Part shown: one piece after another, positions 16,815 to 25,352 of the stretch
Layout: each line of letters starts with the position of its first letter
How positions within the stretch are numbered: position 1 is the stretch's first letter
NCBI GenBank assembly: GCA_035347995.1
Contig: DAOPQD010000046.1
Span: 1 to 25,999, forward strand
Direction: 5' to 3'
Length of the DNA stretch: 25,999 nt
Source: JAAZNO01 sp012798275
GTDB taxonomy: Bacteria > Chloroflexota > Anaerolineae > B4-G1 > SLSP01
Program-made: the position numbers and the translations under genes
The notes under the pieces: generated by a model
The model's input: the letters and a program-made list of their open reading frames with translations, nothing else
The model's database searches: none
What the model was told of the DNA's origin: nothing

Positions 16815-17888
16815 ATGTCTGAACCACTACTGGAAATCAAAGACGTCCGTGTGGAATTTGAGGTGCGGGATGGCATCATCCGCGCCGTAGATGGGGTTTC
16901 CTATACCGTGAATCGGGGCGAGACCATCGGGGTCATCGGCGAAAGCGGCTGCGGTAAGTCCATCACCGCCAAGGCGGCGATGCAGATGTTGCCGAAACCC
17001 GGTAAAATAACCCAGGGAGAAATCCTCTACTATCGCCGCGACAAGTTCGACCCCTCCAGGCCCACGCAGCTGGTCAATATCACCAAGCTGGATCCCGACG
17101 GGGAGTTGATCCGTCAGATTCGGGGAGGGGAGTTCGCCATGATCTTCCAGGAGCCGATGAGCTCCCTGACGCCCGTGTACACGACGGGAACGCTGATCAG
17201 CGAGGCGCTCTTCCTGCACCGGAAAATACCCGTAACGGTGGGCGATCAGATGTCGCAGAAGATCATGCAGTATCGCCCGGTGACCAAGGAGGAGGCGCGG
17301 GAGATTTCCATCGAGATGTTGCAGAAGGTGGGGATCCCCAAACCGCACGAGCGGGTGGACGCCTATCCGCACCAGCTCTCCGGGGGGCAACGTCAGCGCG
17401 TGATGATTGCGATTGCGCTGTCCTGCCAGCCCTTCATGCTCATCGCCGATGAGCCGACGACGGCGCTGGATGTTTCCATCGAGGCGCAGATTCTCGATCT
17501 CATGCGCGAGCTGCAAGAGTCGGTGGACATGTCTATCATGTTCATCACCCATAACCTGGGAGTGGTGGCGGAGATGGCGAAAGAGATCGTGGTGATGTAC
17601 ATGGGCAAGCAAGTGGAGAGCGCCGAGACGGTCAGTCTTTTCTACGAGCCGAAACATCCGTACACCCGCGCGCTGCTGCAGGCCATCCCCAAGATCGGGC
17701 GCCGCTCGGGCGAACGCCTGGCCTCGATCAAAGGCATGGTGCCCGACCCCTTCCATCTGCCTCCCGGCTGTGTGTTCCATCCGCGCTGTCCCTCCTTCAT
17801 GCCCGGCAAGTGCGACCGCATCGTGCCGACGTGGAAAGAGGCTGAACCGGGCCATTGGGTCCGCTGTCTGCTGTATGAGGACGTTTAG
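16815..17888 (+). CDS. Opp/Dpp-type ABC transporter ATP-binding protein (D subunit), second importer
   Basis: This cytoplasmic ATPase has 357 residues, starting MSEPLLEIKDVRVEFEV. It has Walker A GESGCGKS at 42-49, Q-loop MIFQEPMSSLTPV, signature LSGGQRQRVMIAIAL, Walker B MLIADEPTTALD and switch ITHNLGVVAEMA. The helical region has two inserts, before and after the Q-loop (YYRRDKFDPSRPTQL; HRKIPVTVGDQMSQKIMQYR), making it longer than the D subunit at 5452-6465. The C-terminal tail keeps four cysteines (GCVFHPRC, KC, RC). The ATG at 16815 has AAGGAGG five bases upstream and lies 10 bp after the permease; an upstream in-frame start at 16764 would overlap that gene and is rejected. Confidence 0.94.
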   Translation: MSEPLLEIKDVRVEFEVRDGIIRAVDGVSYTVNRGETIGVIGESGCGKSITAKAAMQMLPKPGKITQGEILYYRRDKFDPSRPTQLVNITKLDPDGELIRQIRGGEFAMIFQEPMSSLTPVYTTGTLISEALFLHRKIPVTVGDQMSQKIMQYRPVTKEEAREISIEMLQKVGIPKPHERVDAYPHQLSGGQRQRVMIAIALSCQPFMLIADEPTTALDVSIEAQILDLMRELQESVDMSIMFITHNLGVVAEMAKEIVVMYMGKQVESAETVSLFYEPKHPYTRALLQAIPKIGRRSGERLASIKGMVPDPFHLPPGCVFHPRCPSFMPGKCDRIVPTWKEAEPGHWVRCLLYEDV

Positions 17889-17901
17889 GAGGTAGGGGGA
17901 A

Positions 17902-18948
17902 ATGGCTGAACGCATCGCCACCAAAAGCGAGAATATTATCCTGGATGTGAAGGGTATGAAGAAGTACTTTCCCATCCAGAAGGGCCTGCTGCGACAGGTC
18001 GTGGGATATGTGAAAGCCGTGGATGATGTGAGCTTCTTCCTCCGCCAGGGCGAGACGCTGGGGTTGGTGGGCGAGAGTGGCTGCGGCAAGACCACCGTGA
18101 GCCGCACCATCATCCGCCTGTACGAGCCGACCGCCGGCACCGCGTACTTCCAGACCAGTCTGTTCTCCGCCGACGGCAAGCCGGAGATGGTCAACATCTT
18201 CGACCTTGACAAGGAGCAGATGAAGCGCATCCGGCGCGAGGTCGCCATGATCTTCCAGGATCCCATCAACTCGCTCAATCCCCGGATGTCCATCTTCGAC
18301 ATCGTGTCGGAACCCATGGTGATTCACGGGGTGTCGGCGGGTCCTGAGATGGAGGAGACTGTCGTCACCCTGCTGGAGCGGGTGGGACTGCGCAAGGAGC
18401 ACATCCGCCGCTATCCGCACGAGTTCTCCGGCGGACAGCGGCAGCGCATCGGCATTGCCCGGGCGCTCTCGATGAATCCCAAGATCATCTTTTGCGATGA
18501 ACCGGTTTCGGCATTGGACGTTTCGATCCAGGCGCAGACGTTGAACCTGCTGCAGGACTTGCAGGCAGATTTTGACCTCTCGTATGTGTTCGTGGCGCAC
18601 GACCTGAGCGTGGTGCAGCACATCTCCAACCGCGTGGCGGTGATGTACGTGGGCAAGATTGCGGAGCTGGCGTATTCGGACGCGCTGTACAACGATCCCC
18701 TGCACCCTTACACCGAGGCGCTGATGTCCGCCGTGCCGAAGCCGGACCCGAAATATCAGTCCGAACGGCTCATCATGCAGGGCGATGTGGCAGACCCTTC
18801 CAATCCGCCGCCGGGGTGCTACTTCCATCCCCGCTGCCGCTACGCCGTGGACAAGTGCCGAACGGAGACGCCGGAGTTCCGGGAGCTCAAACCGGAGCAT
18901 TTTGTGGCTTGCCATCGGGCTGAAGAGCTCAAATTGAAGGGGGTGTAG
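17902..18948 (+). CDS. Opp/Dpp-type ABC transporter ATP-binding protein (F subunit), second importer
   Basis: This ATPase has 348 residues and pairs with the D subunit just upstream. The N-terminus has the F-type KKYFPIQKGLLRQVVGYVKA. Walker A is GESGCGKT at 57-64, Q-loop MIFQDPINSLNPRMS, signature FSGGQRQRIGIARAL, Walker B IIFCDEPVSALD and switch VAHDLSVVQHIS. The tail has HPYTEALMSAVPKPDP and the cysteines GCYFHPRC, KC, AC. GGAGG precedes the ATG. One base separates its stop from the start of the cyclic-nucleotide-binding gene, implying cotranslation with it. Confidence 0.94.
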   Translation: MAERIATKSENIILDVKGMKKYFPIQKGLLRQVVGYVKAVDDVSFFLRQGETLGLVGESGCGKTTVSRTIIRLYEPTAGTAYFQTSLFSADGKPEMVNIFDLDKEQMKRIRREVAMIFQDPINSLNPRMSIFDIVSEPMVIHGVSAGPEMEETVVTLLERVGLRKEHIRRYPHEFSGGQRQRIGIARALSMNPKIIFCDEPVSALDVSIQAQTLNLLQDLQADFDLSYVFVAHDLSVVQHISNRVAVMYVGKIAELAYSDALYNDPLHPYTEALMSAVPKPDPKYQSERLIMQGDVADPSNPPPGCYFHPRCRYAVDKCRTETPEFRELKPEHFVACHRAEELKLKGV

Positions 18949-18949
18949 G

Positions 18950-19384
18950 ATGGTGGATCCGAAGATGACGGCGCAGGTTTTGCAGCGCACGCCGCTGTTT
19001 ACCAATCTGAACCAGCGGCAACTTGAACGGCTGGCGAAGCGCTTTGTCGAACGGGAATACGCGGCGGGGGAGAAGATCGTCACGCAAGGAAGGGGCGGCG
19101 AGGGGTTCTTCATCGTCGCTTCCGGGCGGGCGGAGGCAGTCCGCGAGCACGCCGATGGCGAGCGGACGGTGCTCAATCCCCTGGAGCCGGGGGACTTCTT
19201 CGGCGAGATGGCGTTGTTGACGGAGGGCATGCGCACCGCGTCGGTGATCACGACGGAGCCGACGACCTGCCTGATCCTGACGCGCTGGGATTTCCTCTCG
19301 CTGCTGCGCGAAGACGCCGACATGGCGGTGGCGATCCTCCAGGAGCTCGCCGAGCGTTTCAGCCGCGTGCTGAGCGTCTGGTAG
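18950..19384 (+). CDS. Stand-alone cyclic-nucleotide-binding domain protein
   Basis: This small cytoplasmic protein of 144 residues is almost entirely one CRP/cNMP-type beta-barrel domain. The phosphate-binding cassette FGEMALLTEGMRTASV (84-99) keeps the Glu86 and Arg95 that hold cyclic nucleotide in the family. There is no helix-turn-helix, kinase, channel or GAF part, so it is a reader without an obvious output. Its ATG follows the F-type ATPase stop by one base, and an intrinsic terminator closes the operon after it. The next gene encodes a class III cyclase. A role in modulating the ATPases by cAMP or cGMP is plausible but inferred. It could also bind another ligand. Confidence 0.9.
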   Translation: MVDPKMTAQVLQRTPLFTNLNQRQLERLAKRFVEREYAAGEKIVTQGRGGEGFFIVASGRAEAVREHADGERTVLNPLEPGDFFGEMALLTEGMRTASVITTEPTTCLILTRWDFLSLLREDADMAVAILQELAERFSRVLSVW

Positions 19385-19402
19385 GATCGGTCTCAAGGGC
19401 TG

Positions 19403-19440
19403 CAAGGCGCTTCGGTTTTTGCAGAAGCGCCTTGTTTTTT
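19403..19440 (+). terminator. Intrinsic terminator of second importer operon
   Basis: The arms CAAGGCGCTTC (19403-19413) and GAAGCGCCTTG (19424-19434) pair perfectly over 11 bp around a 10-nt loop and are followed directly by six T. The stem begins 18 bp after the stop of the cyclic-nucleotide-binding gene. It makes the cyclase gene downstream a separate unit, unless there is read-through. Confidence 0.92.
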
Positions 19441-19504
19441 GTCTTGCAGACGCATCTGCCCATGTGGGGGCAGGTGTTGTCTCCTTTGCTAAAAGGTGGC
19501 GACG

Positions 19505-22500
19505 ATGCCCGTGCTGACATGCCCGACGTGTGGCTTTGAAAGCCCCGCTGAAATGCTGTTCTGCGGCATGTGCGGGACGCGCCTGGCGCGCGCCTGCCCT
19601 GCTTGCGGATTTCACAACCCGCCGCAGTTTCGCTTTTGCGGCATGTGCGGTGCGGCCCTGGAACCGCTGCCGGCAGCGGTGGAGGTGCCTTCCCTGGCCG
19701 CCCCTGAACCGACTTTTCCCCTCGCGCCGTTGCTCCCACCGGAGGCGCAGGCGCCGCTGTCGCCATTGGAGGGCGAGCGGCGCCTGACTACCGTGGTCGT
19801 CGCCGACGTCCGCGCTTCCACGCAGCTGCTGGTGCAGGTCGGCACCGAACGCTGGGTTGAGATCATGAATCACGTGTTGCAGCTGCTCGAGGTGGAAGTG
19901 TATCGCCTCGGTGGGGAGGTCAACCAATTCCGCGGCGACGGGTTGGTGGCGTTCTTTGGCGCGTCCGTGGTGCACGAGGACGACCCGGAGCGCGCGGTGA
20001 TGGCGGCGTTGCAGATGCAGCGCGTCACCAAGGCTTATGCGGCGGAGCTCGCGGCCCAGGGGCTGGATCTCCGCCTGCGCATCGGCGTCAACACCGGCGA
20101 GGTCATTCTCACCAGCGTGGGCGGACGGCGGTACCGGGAGGACACCGCGATGGGCGAAGCCATCACCCTCGCGGCCCGCATGGAGGCCGCCGCGGAGCCC
20201 GGCACCGTCCTGGTGAGCGAGAACACGTATCGCCTGGCCCGCCCTTATTTCCTTTGGGAAGAGCTGGGAACGATTTCCGTAAAGGGCCTGCCGGAACCCA
20301 TCGCCGTCTATCGCCCTCTTGCGCTGGCGACGCAGACCGAATGGGCGGTGAAGGAAGAGCTGTACCGGCTGACCCTGCCGCTGATTGGGCGACAGCGCGA
20401 GTTCAAGCAGCTGGTGCGCTGTGTGGAGGATCTCCAGGATGGACGCGGCGGCATTGTCCTCCTCACCGGGGAGAAGGGGATTGGGAAGTCCTTCCTCGTA
20501 GCGCAGGTGCGGAGCCATCTGGAGCGCGAGGCGATGCTGCGCGCCGAAGCGCGTCAGCGGGACGCGCAGCTGCCGACGCCGGAGGACGCCGGGGAGTTTT
20601 CCCTGCCGGTCTGGCTGCGGGGACGTTGCCGTTCCTACGACCAGTCCTGGCCCTATTCGATGTGGCGGGACATGCTCCAGCACTGGCTGGGGATGCAACA
20701 GGACGAGCCGCTCGAGGCGCTGCGCGACCGCCTGCGTGAGCGCGCGCAGCAGTTGTGGGGAGCGAGCTACCAGGAGACGTATCCTTTCCTGGCGGCGTTG
20801 CTGGCCTTGCCCCTGGAAGCGGAATTCACGGACCTGCTGGGGCGTCTCGATGCCGAAAGCCTCAAACGGCAGTTTTTCCGCGCGGTGCGCGCCTGGGTGA
20901 CGGTCCTGGCCCACCAGGGCTCGCTGGTGTTGTTCTTCTCTGACGTGCAATGGGTGGACAGCACGTCGTTGGAATTGTTGCAGGAGTGCCTGCCGCTTTG
21001 CGACACCCTGCCGGTGCTCTGGCTGGTCGTCTTCCGCCCCGACCGCAACTCGCCGGTGTGGAATTTTCAGCATTACGTGAGCACTGAGTTCCCGCATCGG
21101 CTGACATATCTTTCCCTCCCGCCGCTGAGTGCGGAGGAAAGCCTCGAGCTGCTCGACTGGCTGATCGGCGCGAAGACTTTGCCGGAGCAGGTGAGCCAGA
21201 TGGTCCTGCAGCGGGCGGAGGGGAATCCCTACTATCTGCACGAGCTGGCCAATGCGCTCATCGCGCAGGGGGTGTTGGTGCGAGATAGCGAGACGGGCGC
21301 CTGGAAGTTGACGTGCCCCATCACCTCTCTCGACTTGCCGGAGAGCCTGCAGACCTTGCTGCTGGCGCGGCTCGATCGGCTGCCGCCGGACGTGCGGCAC
21401 GTCCTGCAGGCCGCGGCCGTCATCGGGTCGGTGTTTTGGGAGCGGGTGCTGCAGGTGCTGATCCCCGAGACCGAAACGTTGCGGCAGCATCTCACGTATC
21501 TGCAGCGCGAGCAGCTCATCCAGGAACGGCAGCGCGTGCCCGAGTGGGGCATGGAATATGCCTTCATCTCGCTGCTGCTGCGGGAAGTGGCGTATGAGAG
21601 CCTGCTCAGCCCGCAACGGGTCACCTATCATCTCAGAGTGGCGGAGGCGTTGGAATCCCTCCTGGAAACCGAGGGGGAACGTCCGCAAAGGTATGGGATG
21701 GTGGCGTATCACTATCGGCAGGCGGGCTGTCTGGAAAAGGCGCTGGATTTCTCGCTCAAGGCGGCGGAGCAGGCGCGGCGCGTCTATGCCAATGCGGAGG
21801 CGTTGGAGCAATACACGGCGGCCCTGGCACTCTTGGGGGAGCTGGAAGCGGCTGCGACGGACGAGGCGGCGCGTCGCGCTCTCCAGAGGCAGCGTTTCCA
21901 GGTGCTTGACCAGCGGCGGGAAACGTTCTACTTGCTCGGCGACATCGAAACGGGGCGCAATGACGCGCGCGTCATGCTGGAACTGGCGCAGCGTTTGCCC
22001 GACGAGCCTGCGCTGATGATTGACGCCCTGCTGGAGCAGCCGGGCGTCGGCAGCATCCAGGAGCGGGAGGAGCTGGAGCGCGGGATGGGAATGGCCCAGC
22101 AGGCGCTGGAACTGTCGCGGCAGCTCGGCGATGCGCACCGCGAGATGCGCGCGCTGATGGCGTTGACCAATCTCTACAACCTGCGCAGCGACCCGGCGTG
22201 GCGTTGGACGGGGCAGCAGGCGCTGGAGCTGGCCCGTCGCCTGGGGGATCGCCGCGCCGAGGTGACGATTCTCCTGCAGATGGGCGGCGCTTACGGGCCC
22301 GATGACCTGGAAAACAGCATGGCCTGTCTGCAAGCGGCGCTGTCTATCGCCACAGACCTGCATGATAAATCTGCCGAAATTCGCCTGTTGAGCGCCCTTG
22401 GCACGCAGCTGGCGCGGCAAGGGGATTATTACCGTTACCTCACCGAAATTGAGGAGAAGCGCTTACAGCTCAGCCGCGAGATCGGCGATCGCTATGCCGA

Positions 22501-23269
22501 GGGCGGCGCGTTGATGAACTGCGGGCAGATTCGCGGCCTGTGGTTGGGGGATTACGCCGCTGGCCTGGCGCTGGAAGAAGAAGCGCTGGGCATTTGGGAG
22601 AACATCACCGGGCGGGTGTACCCGCTGCTGCGCATTGCCCAATTGCACACGGAGATGGGGAATTACGACGCGGCGCTGGAGGTGTTGATGCAGGCGCAGC
22701 CGGTCGGCGAGCGGGAGGTTCGGGACATGGGGCGCGCCGGGTTGGGGCTGGTCTCGGCGATCCTCTTCAACGCGATGGGGGATGCAGCGCATTTGCGGCA
22801 GGCGCTGGACTCTGCTGGTTGGGTGTATCGCCTGGCGGCGGACAGCCTGGTTTCGCAGCAATACCGGATGGCGGCGTTGTGCGAAATCGCCTTTGCCCAT
22901 TTGCGCCTGGCGGAGCTGGCGGCGGCTCCTGCTGAGCAGCAGCAACACCGCCGTGAGGCGCTCGACGCCTCTGGCACGGCCTTCGACCTCTATCAGGGCT
23001 TCGGTTTTGTGCAGATCGTCGAGTGCACCAGCGAGGAAATTCTGTTCCGCCATGGGCTGGCGCTACAGGCTAACGGGCAGACGGAGACTGGACAGGACAT
23101 GGTGCGTCGCGCGTATGCGGAAATGCGGCGCAAACACGCGCTCATCCCTGCCGATAGCCCCTTCAGCCAGACGTATCTGGAGGCGATTCCTCTGCATGGG
23201 GAGATCCGCGCCGCGTATGAGGCCTTGCCCGCCGCCGGCGCCGCGAGCGAGGCCGTGAGCCGTGAATAG
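19505..23269 (+). CDS. Zinc-ribbon / class III nucleotide cyclase / AAA ATPase / TPR protein
   Basis: This large cytoplasmic signalling protein has 1254 residues. Residues 6-48 hold a double zinc ribbon (C6xxC9, C20xxC23, C31xxC34, C45xxC48). Residues about 90-272 are a class III adenylate/guanylate cyclase domain: metal Asp101 in VVADVRAST, Asp145 in NQFRGDGLVAFFG, and Arg225 in TLAAR. The usual Asn of NxxxR is Thr221. An AAA/STAND-type ATPase starts near 290, with Walker A GEKGIGKS at 322-329 and Walker B-like LVLFFSDVQWVD (Asp480). From about 700 to the end come tetratricopeptide-like helices. The ATG at 19505 has AAGGTGG five bases upstream; a GTG at 19496 overlaps that site. Such proteins are common in Chloroflexota; their inputs are mostly unknown. 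Cyclase activity is uncertain given Thr221. Confidence 0.92.
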   Translation: MPVLTCPTCGFESPAEMLFCGMCGTRLARACPACGFHNPPQFRFCGMCGAALEPLPAAVEVPSLAAPEPTFPLAPLLPPEAQAPLSPLEGERRLTTVVVADVRASTQLLVQVGTERWVEIMNHVLQLLEVEVYRLGGEVNQFRGDGLVAFFGASVVHEDDPERAVMAALQMQRVTKAYAAELAAQGLDLRLRIGVNTGEVILTSVGGRRYREDTAMGEAITLAARMEAAAEPGTVLVSENTYRLARPYFLWEELGTISVKGLPEPIAVYRPLALATQTEWAVKEELYRLTLPLIGRQREFKQLVRCVEDLQDGRGGIVLLTGEKGIGKSFLVAQVRSHLEREAMLRAEARQRDAQLPTPEDAGEFSLPVWLRGRCRSYDQSWPYSMWRDMLQHWLGMQQDEPLEALRDRLRERAQQLWGASYQETYPFLAALLALPLEAEFTDLLGRLDAESLKRQFFRAVRAWVTVLAHQGSLVLFFSDVQWVDSTSLELLQECLPLCDTLPVLWLVVFRPDRNSPVWNFQHYVSTEFPHRLTYLSLPPLSAEESLELLDWLIGAKTLPEQVSQMVLQRAEGNPYYLHELANALIAQGVLVRDSETGAWKLTCPITSLDLPESLQTLLLARLDRLPPDVRHVLQAAAVIGSVFWERVLQVLIPETETLRQHLTYLQREQLIQERQRVPEWGMEYAFISLLLREVAYESLLSPQRVTYHLRVAEALESLLETEGERPQRYGMVAYHYRQAGCLEKALDFSLKAAEQARRVYANAEALEQYTAALALLGELEAAATDEAARRALQRQRFQVLDQRRETFYLLGDIETGRNDARVMLELAQRLPDEPALMIDALLEQPGVGSIQEREELERGMGMAQQALELSRQLGDAHREMRALMALTNLYNLRSDPAWRWTGQQALELARRLGDRRAEVTILLQMGGAYGPDDLENSMACLQAALSIATDLHDKSAEIRLLSALGTQLARQGDYYRYLTEIEEKRLQLSREIGDRYAEGGALMNCGQIRGLWLGDYAAGLALEEEALGIWENITGRVYPLLRIAQLHTEMGNYDAALEVLMQAQPVGEREVRDMGRAGLGLVSAILFNAMGDAAHLRQALDSAGWVYRLAADSLVSQQYRMAALCEIAFAHLRLAELAAAPAEQQQHRREALDASGTAFDLYQGFGFVQIVECTSEEILFRHGLALQANGQTETGQDMVRRAYAEMRRKHALIPADSPFSQTYLEAIPLHGEIRAAYEALPAAGAASEAVSRE

Positions 23270-23280
23270 AGAGCTGTCGA
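23256..23280 (+). repeat. Dispersed repeat piece spanning a gene junction
   Basis: GAGCCGTGAATAGAGAGCTG and the following TCGA match, with few changes, the intergenic sequence at 25629-25651 and the minus-strand sequence near 7270-7298. It encodes the last residues and stop of the cyclase protein and the start region of the next gene. Confidence 0.6.
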
Positions 23281-25352
23281 TGAAACCTGAATCCTGGTGG
23301 CATTTTTTGGATCCCGCATTTGATGAAGAGGCCGTGCCGCGACCGCGTCTTACCGTCCAGGCCGTGCTGGAGCTGCTGGCCGCGCTGGCGTTGCTGGCGG
23401 TCCTCGGCTGGAGCCTCTGGCTTTTCCTGCACACCGAGGCGCTCTCGATTACCTTCCCCTATCCGCTCGATTACGGCGAAGCGCCGCTCGTGGACCAGGC
23501 GTTGCGCCTGCTCGCCGGCGAGCCGCTATACCGCCCGGCACTCGAGACGCCGCCCTACACAATCTCGAACTACCCGCCGCTGTACGTCATCGCGGTCGCG
23601 CCCGGCGTCGCGCTGTGGGGGCCGAATTTCTGGGGTGGACGGCTGCTCTCGACGCTGAGCGCACTGGCGGTGGGAGTCTTGCTGGGGGCGCTGGTCTGGC
23701 GCACGGCGCGGGACGCGCTGGCCGCCCTCGTCGCGGCGGGGCTGTTCTGGGCCTTCCCGTTCGTCGTGCACTGGTCGGGATTGCTGCGCATTGATCTGCT
23801 GGCGCTCGCGCTGAGCCTGGCTGGGGTGTACGTGCTCGTCCGCGCGCCGGAAAGACGGTCGGCGCTGTTCTTCGGCGCGGTGCTGCTCGCCGCCGCCGCG
23901 TACACGCGGCAGTCGTATGCGCTGGCCGCACCGTTCGCGGCTTTCGTCATGCTCTGGGCGACGCAGGGGCCGCGTCGAGCCTTCACGCTCGCGGCGCTCG
24001 TCGCCGGGATGGGAGGCATGATCTTCCTGGCGCTCAACGTTCTGACGCGGGGCGGCTTCTACTTCAATATCGTCACCGCTAACGTGAACGAGTTTGGGAT
24101 GGAGCGCCTGCGCTGGAATCTGGAGCAGTTCTGGAAGGCGGCGCCCGTGTTGGCGACCCTGGGCGGGGCGATGGTGATCGCGTTCCCGGCAGCGCGGCCC
24201 AAAGGCTGGGCCGTGGCAGCGCCGTACCTGGTCGGCGGCGCGCTCACCGCCCTCACGATCGGCAAAATCGGCTCCAACATCAACTATTTCATGGAGCTCT
24301 GCGCGGCCCTGAGCCTCACGGCGGGGATGGCGGTCGCGTGGAGTCGCTCCGCGCGCTTTGGGCGCCCGATTCGCTGGCTGGCGCTGCCCCTGCTGTTGGC
24401 GTTGGGCTGGCAGACGCTGCACATGACCGCCGTCGCGGAGCGGGAGTACATCCCCCGCACGACGTCGCGGTGGGAAGTGCTCGACGAGCTGCGCGCGCTG
24501 GATGCGGCCGTGGCCCGCGTGGAAGATCCCGTGCTCGCCGACGAGTACATGGGTCTCCTCACGCTCCAGGGACGCCGCCTGTACCTGCAGCCCTTTGAGG
24601 TCACGCAGCTGGCCTGGGCCGGCGTGTGGGATCAGACAGACCTCCTCGCACAGATTCGCAACGGTGAATTCGGCGCGGTGTTGATCCACTATTTCCCGGC
24701 GTCCGAGGTGTACCGCGAGCGGTGGACGGCGGAGATGCTGGCCGCCATCGAGGAGGCCTATCGTCCCGTGGCGGAATACGCTGACACCCGGGTGTACCGT
24801 CCGCGGGCGGAGGAAAGCGCTGCGCCCGTGGACGCCTGTGCGGGTGCGCCGTGGCGACTTCCGAGCCGGGCGGATATGGGAGTGCAGTGGGACGGCGCGA
24901 TGCTGACGTTCTTTGGACGGGGCAAGGGAGGGCAGACGCCGGTGGTGGCGGTAGCCGACGGCTGGCTCACGCGCCGCGCGGAGTGGCCGGCGCGCGTCGC
25001 CGTACTGCACGCGGATCCCCTGGAGCCCGGCGCGCAGGTGTGGAGCTTCTACGACGGTCTGGCCAGCGCCGATGGCGCGACCTCATATATCGCGCCGGAA
25101 TTCCCGCCGGGCAGCGAGGGTGTGCCCGTGAAGCAGGGACAGGTGCTGGGCTATCAGGGCGAGTGGAGTGGGGAACAGAGCCGGACGCCGCTGTGGGCGC
25201 AGCTGCGATTTGGCGTCGTCCGCCCGGCGCCGGGGGGACGTTTCCCCGCCTCATTCGAGGCGAATCTTGTGGATCCGACCCCCTATCTGGGCGTGACGCT
25301 GCGCGATGCGGGAAGCTACCGCGACGTGCAGCAGCTGCAATGCGCGCCGTGA
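23280..25352 (+). CDS. GT-C-type glycosyltransferase-like membrane protein with degenerate M23-like C-terminal domain
   Basis: This polytopic membrane protein has 690 residues. After a cytoplasmic N-terminus and a first helix (about 27-50), an acidic pair lies in the first outer loop (DYGEAPLVDQ, Asp64/Glu67), then YPPLY (98-102), features of GT39/GT87-like GT-C enzymes using lipid-linked sugars. About ten helices extend to residue 390. A soluble outer part follows, and from about 525 a beta-rich domain resembling M23 peptidases (VVAVADGWL, VKQGQVLGYQGEWSG, WAQLRFGV). The zinc-binding His/Asp positions are not conserved, so it should be non-catalytic. The ATG is 10 bp after the cyclase stop, with only a weak GAGAG site; a GTG at 23262 overlapping the cyclase end is an alternative. 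Donor and acceptor are unknown. Confidence 0.8.
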   Translation: MKPESWWHFLDPAFDEEAVPRPRLTVQAVLELLAALALLAVLGWSLWLFLHTEALSITFPYPLDYGEAPLVDQALRLLAGEPLYRPALETPPYTISNYPPLYVIAVAPGVALWGPNFWGGRLLSTLSALAVGVLLGALVWRTARDALAALVAAGLFWAFPFVVHWSGLLRIDLLALALSLAGVYVLVRAPERRSALFFGAVLLAAAAYTRQSYALAAPFAAFVMLWATQGPRRAFTLAALVAGMGGMIFLALNVLTRGGFYFNIVTANVNEFGMERLRWNLEQFWKAAPVLATLGGAMVIAFPAARPKGWAVAAPYLVGGALTALTIGKIGSNINYFMELCAALSLTAGMAVAWSRSARFGRPIRWLALPLLLALGWQTLHMTAVAEREYIPRTTSRWEVLDELRALDAAVARVEDPVLADEYMGLLTLQGRRLYLQPFEVTQLAWAGVWDQTDLLAQIRNGEFGAVLIHYFPASEVYRERWTAEMLAAIEEAYRPVAEYADTRVYRPRAEESAAPVDACAGAPWRLPSRADMGVQWDGAMLTFFGRGKGGQTPVVAVADGWLTRRAEWPARVAVLHADPLEPGAQVWSFYDGLASADGATSYIAPEFPPGSEGVPVKQGQVLGYQGEWSGEQSRTPLWAQLRFGVVRPAPGGRFPASFEANLVDPTPYLGVTLRDAGSYRDVQQLQCAP

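Noticed and set aside
17797..19323. Minus-strand open frame of 508 codons
   Set aside because: Antisense shadow of the F-type ATPase and the cyclic-nucleotide reader, with no recognisable motifs.
18929..22420. Minus-strand open frame of 1163 codons
   Set aside because: It lies antisense to the F-type ATPase end, the cyclic-nucleotide reader and the cyclase gene. Its composition (Arg, Gln, His, Leu) is that of a GC-rich antisense shadow, and it crosses an intrinsic terminator and an intergenic region.
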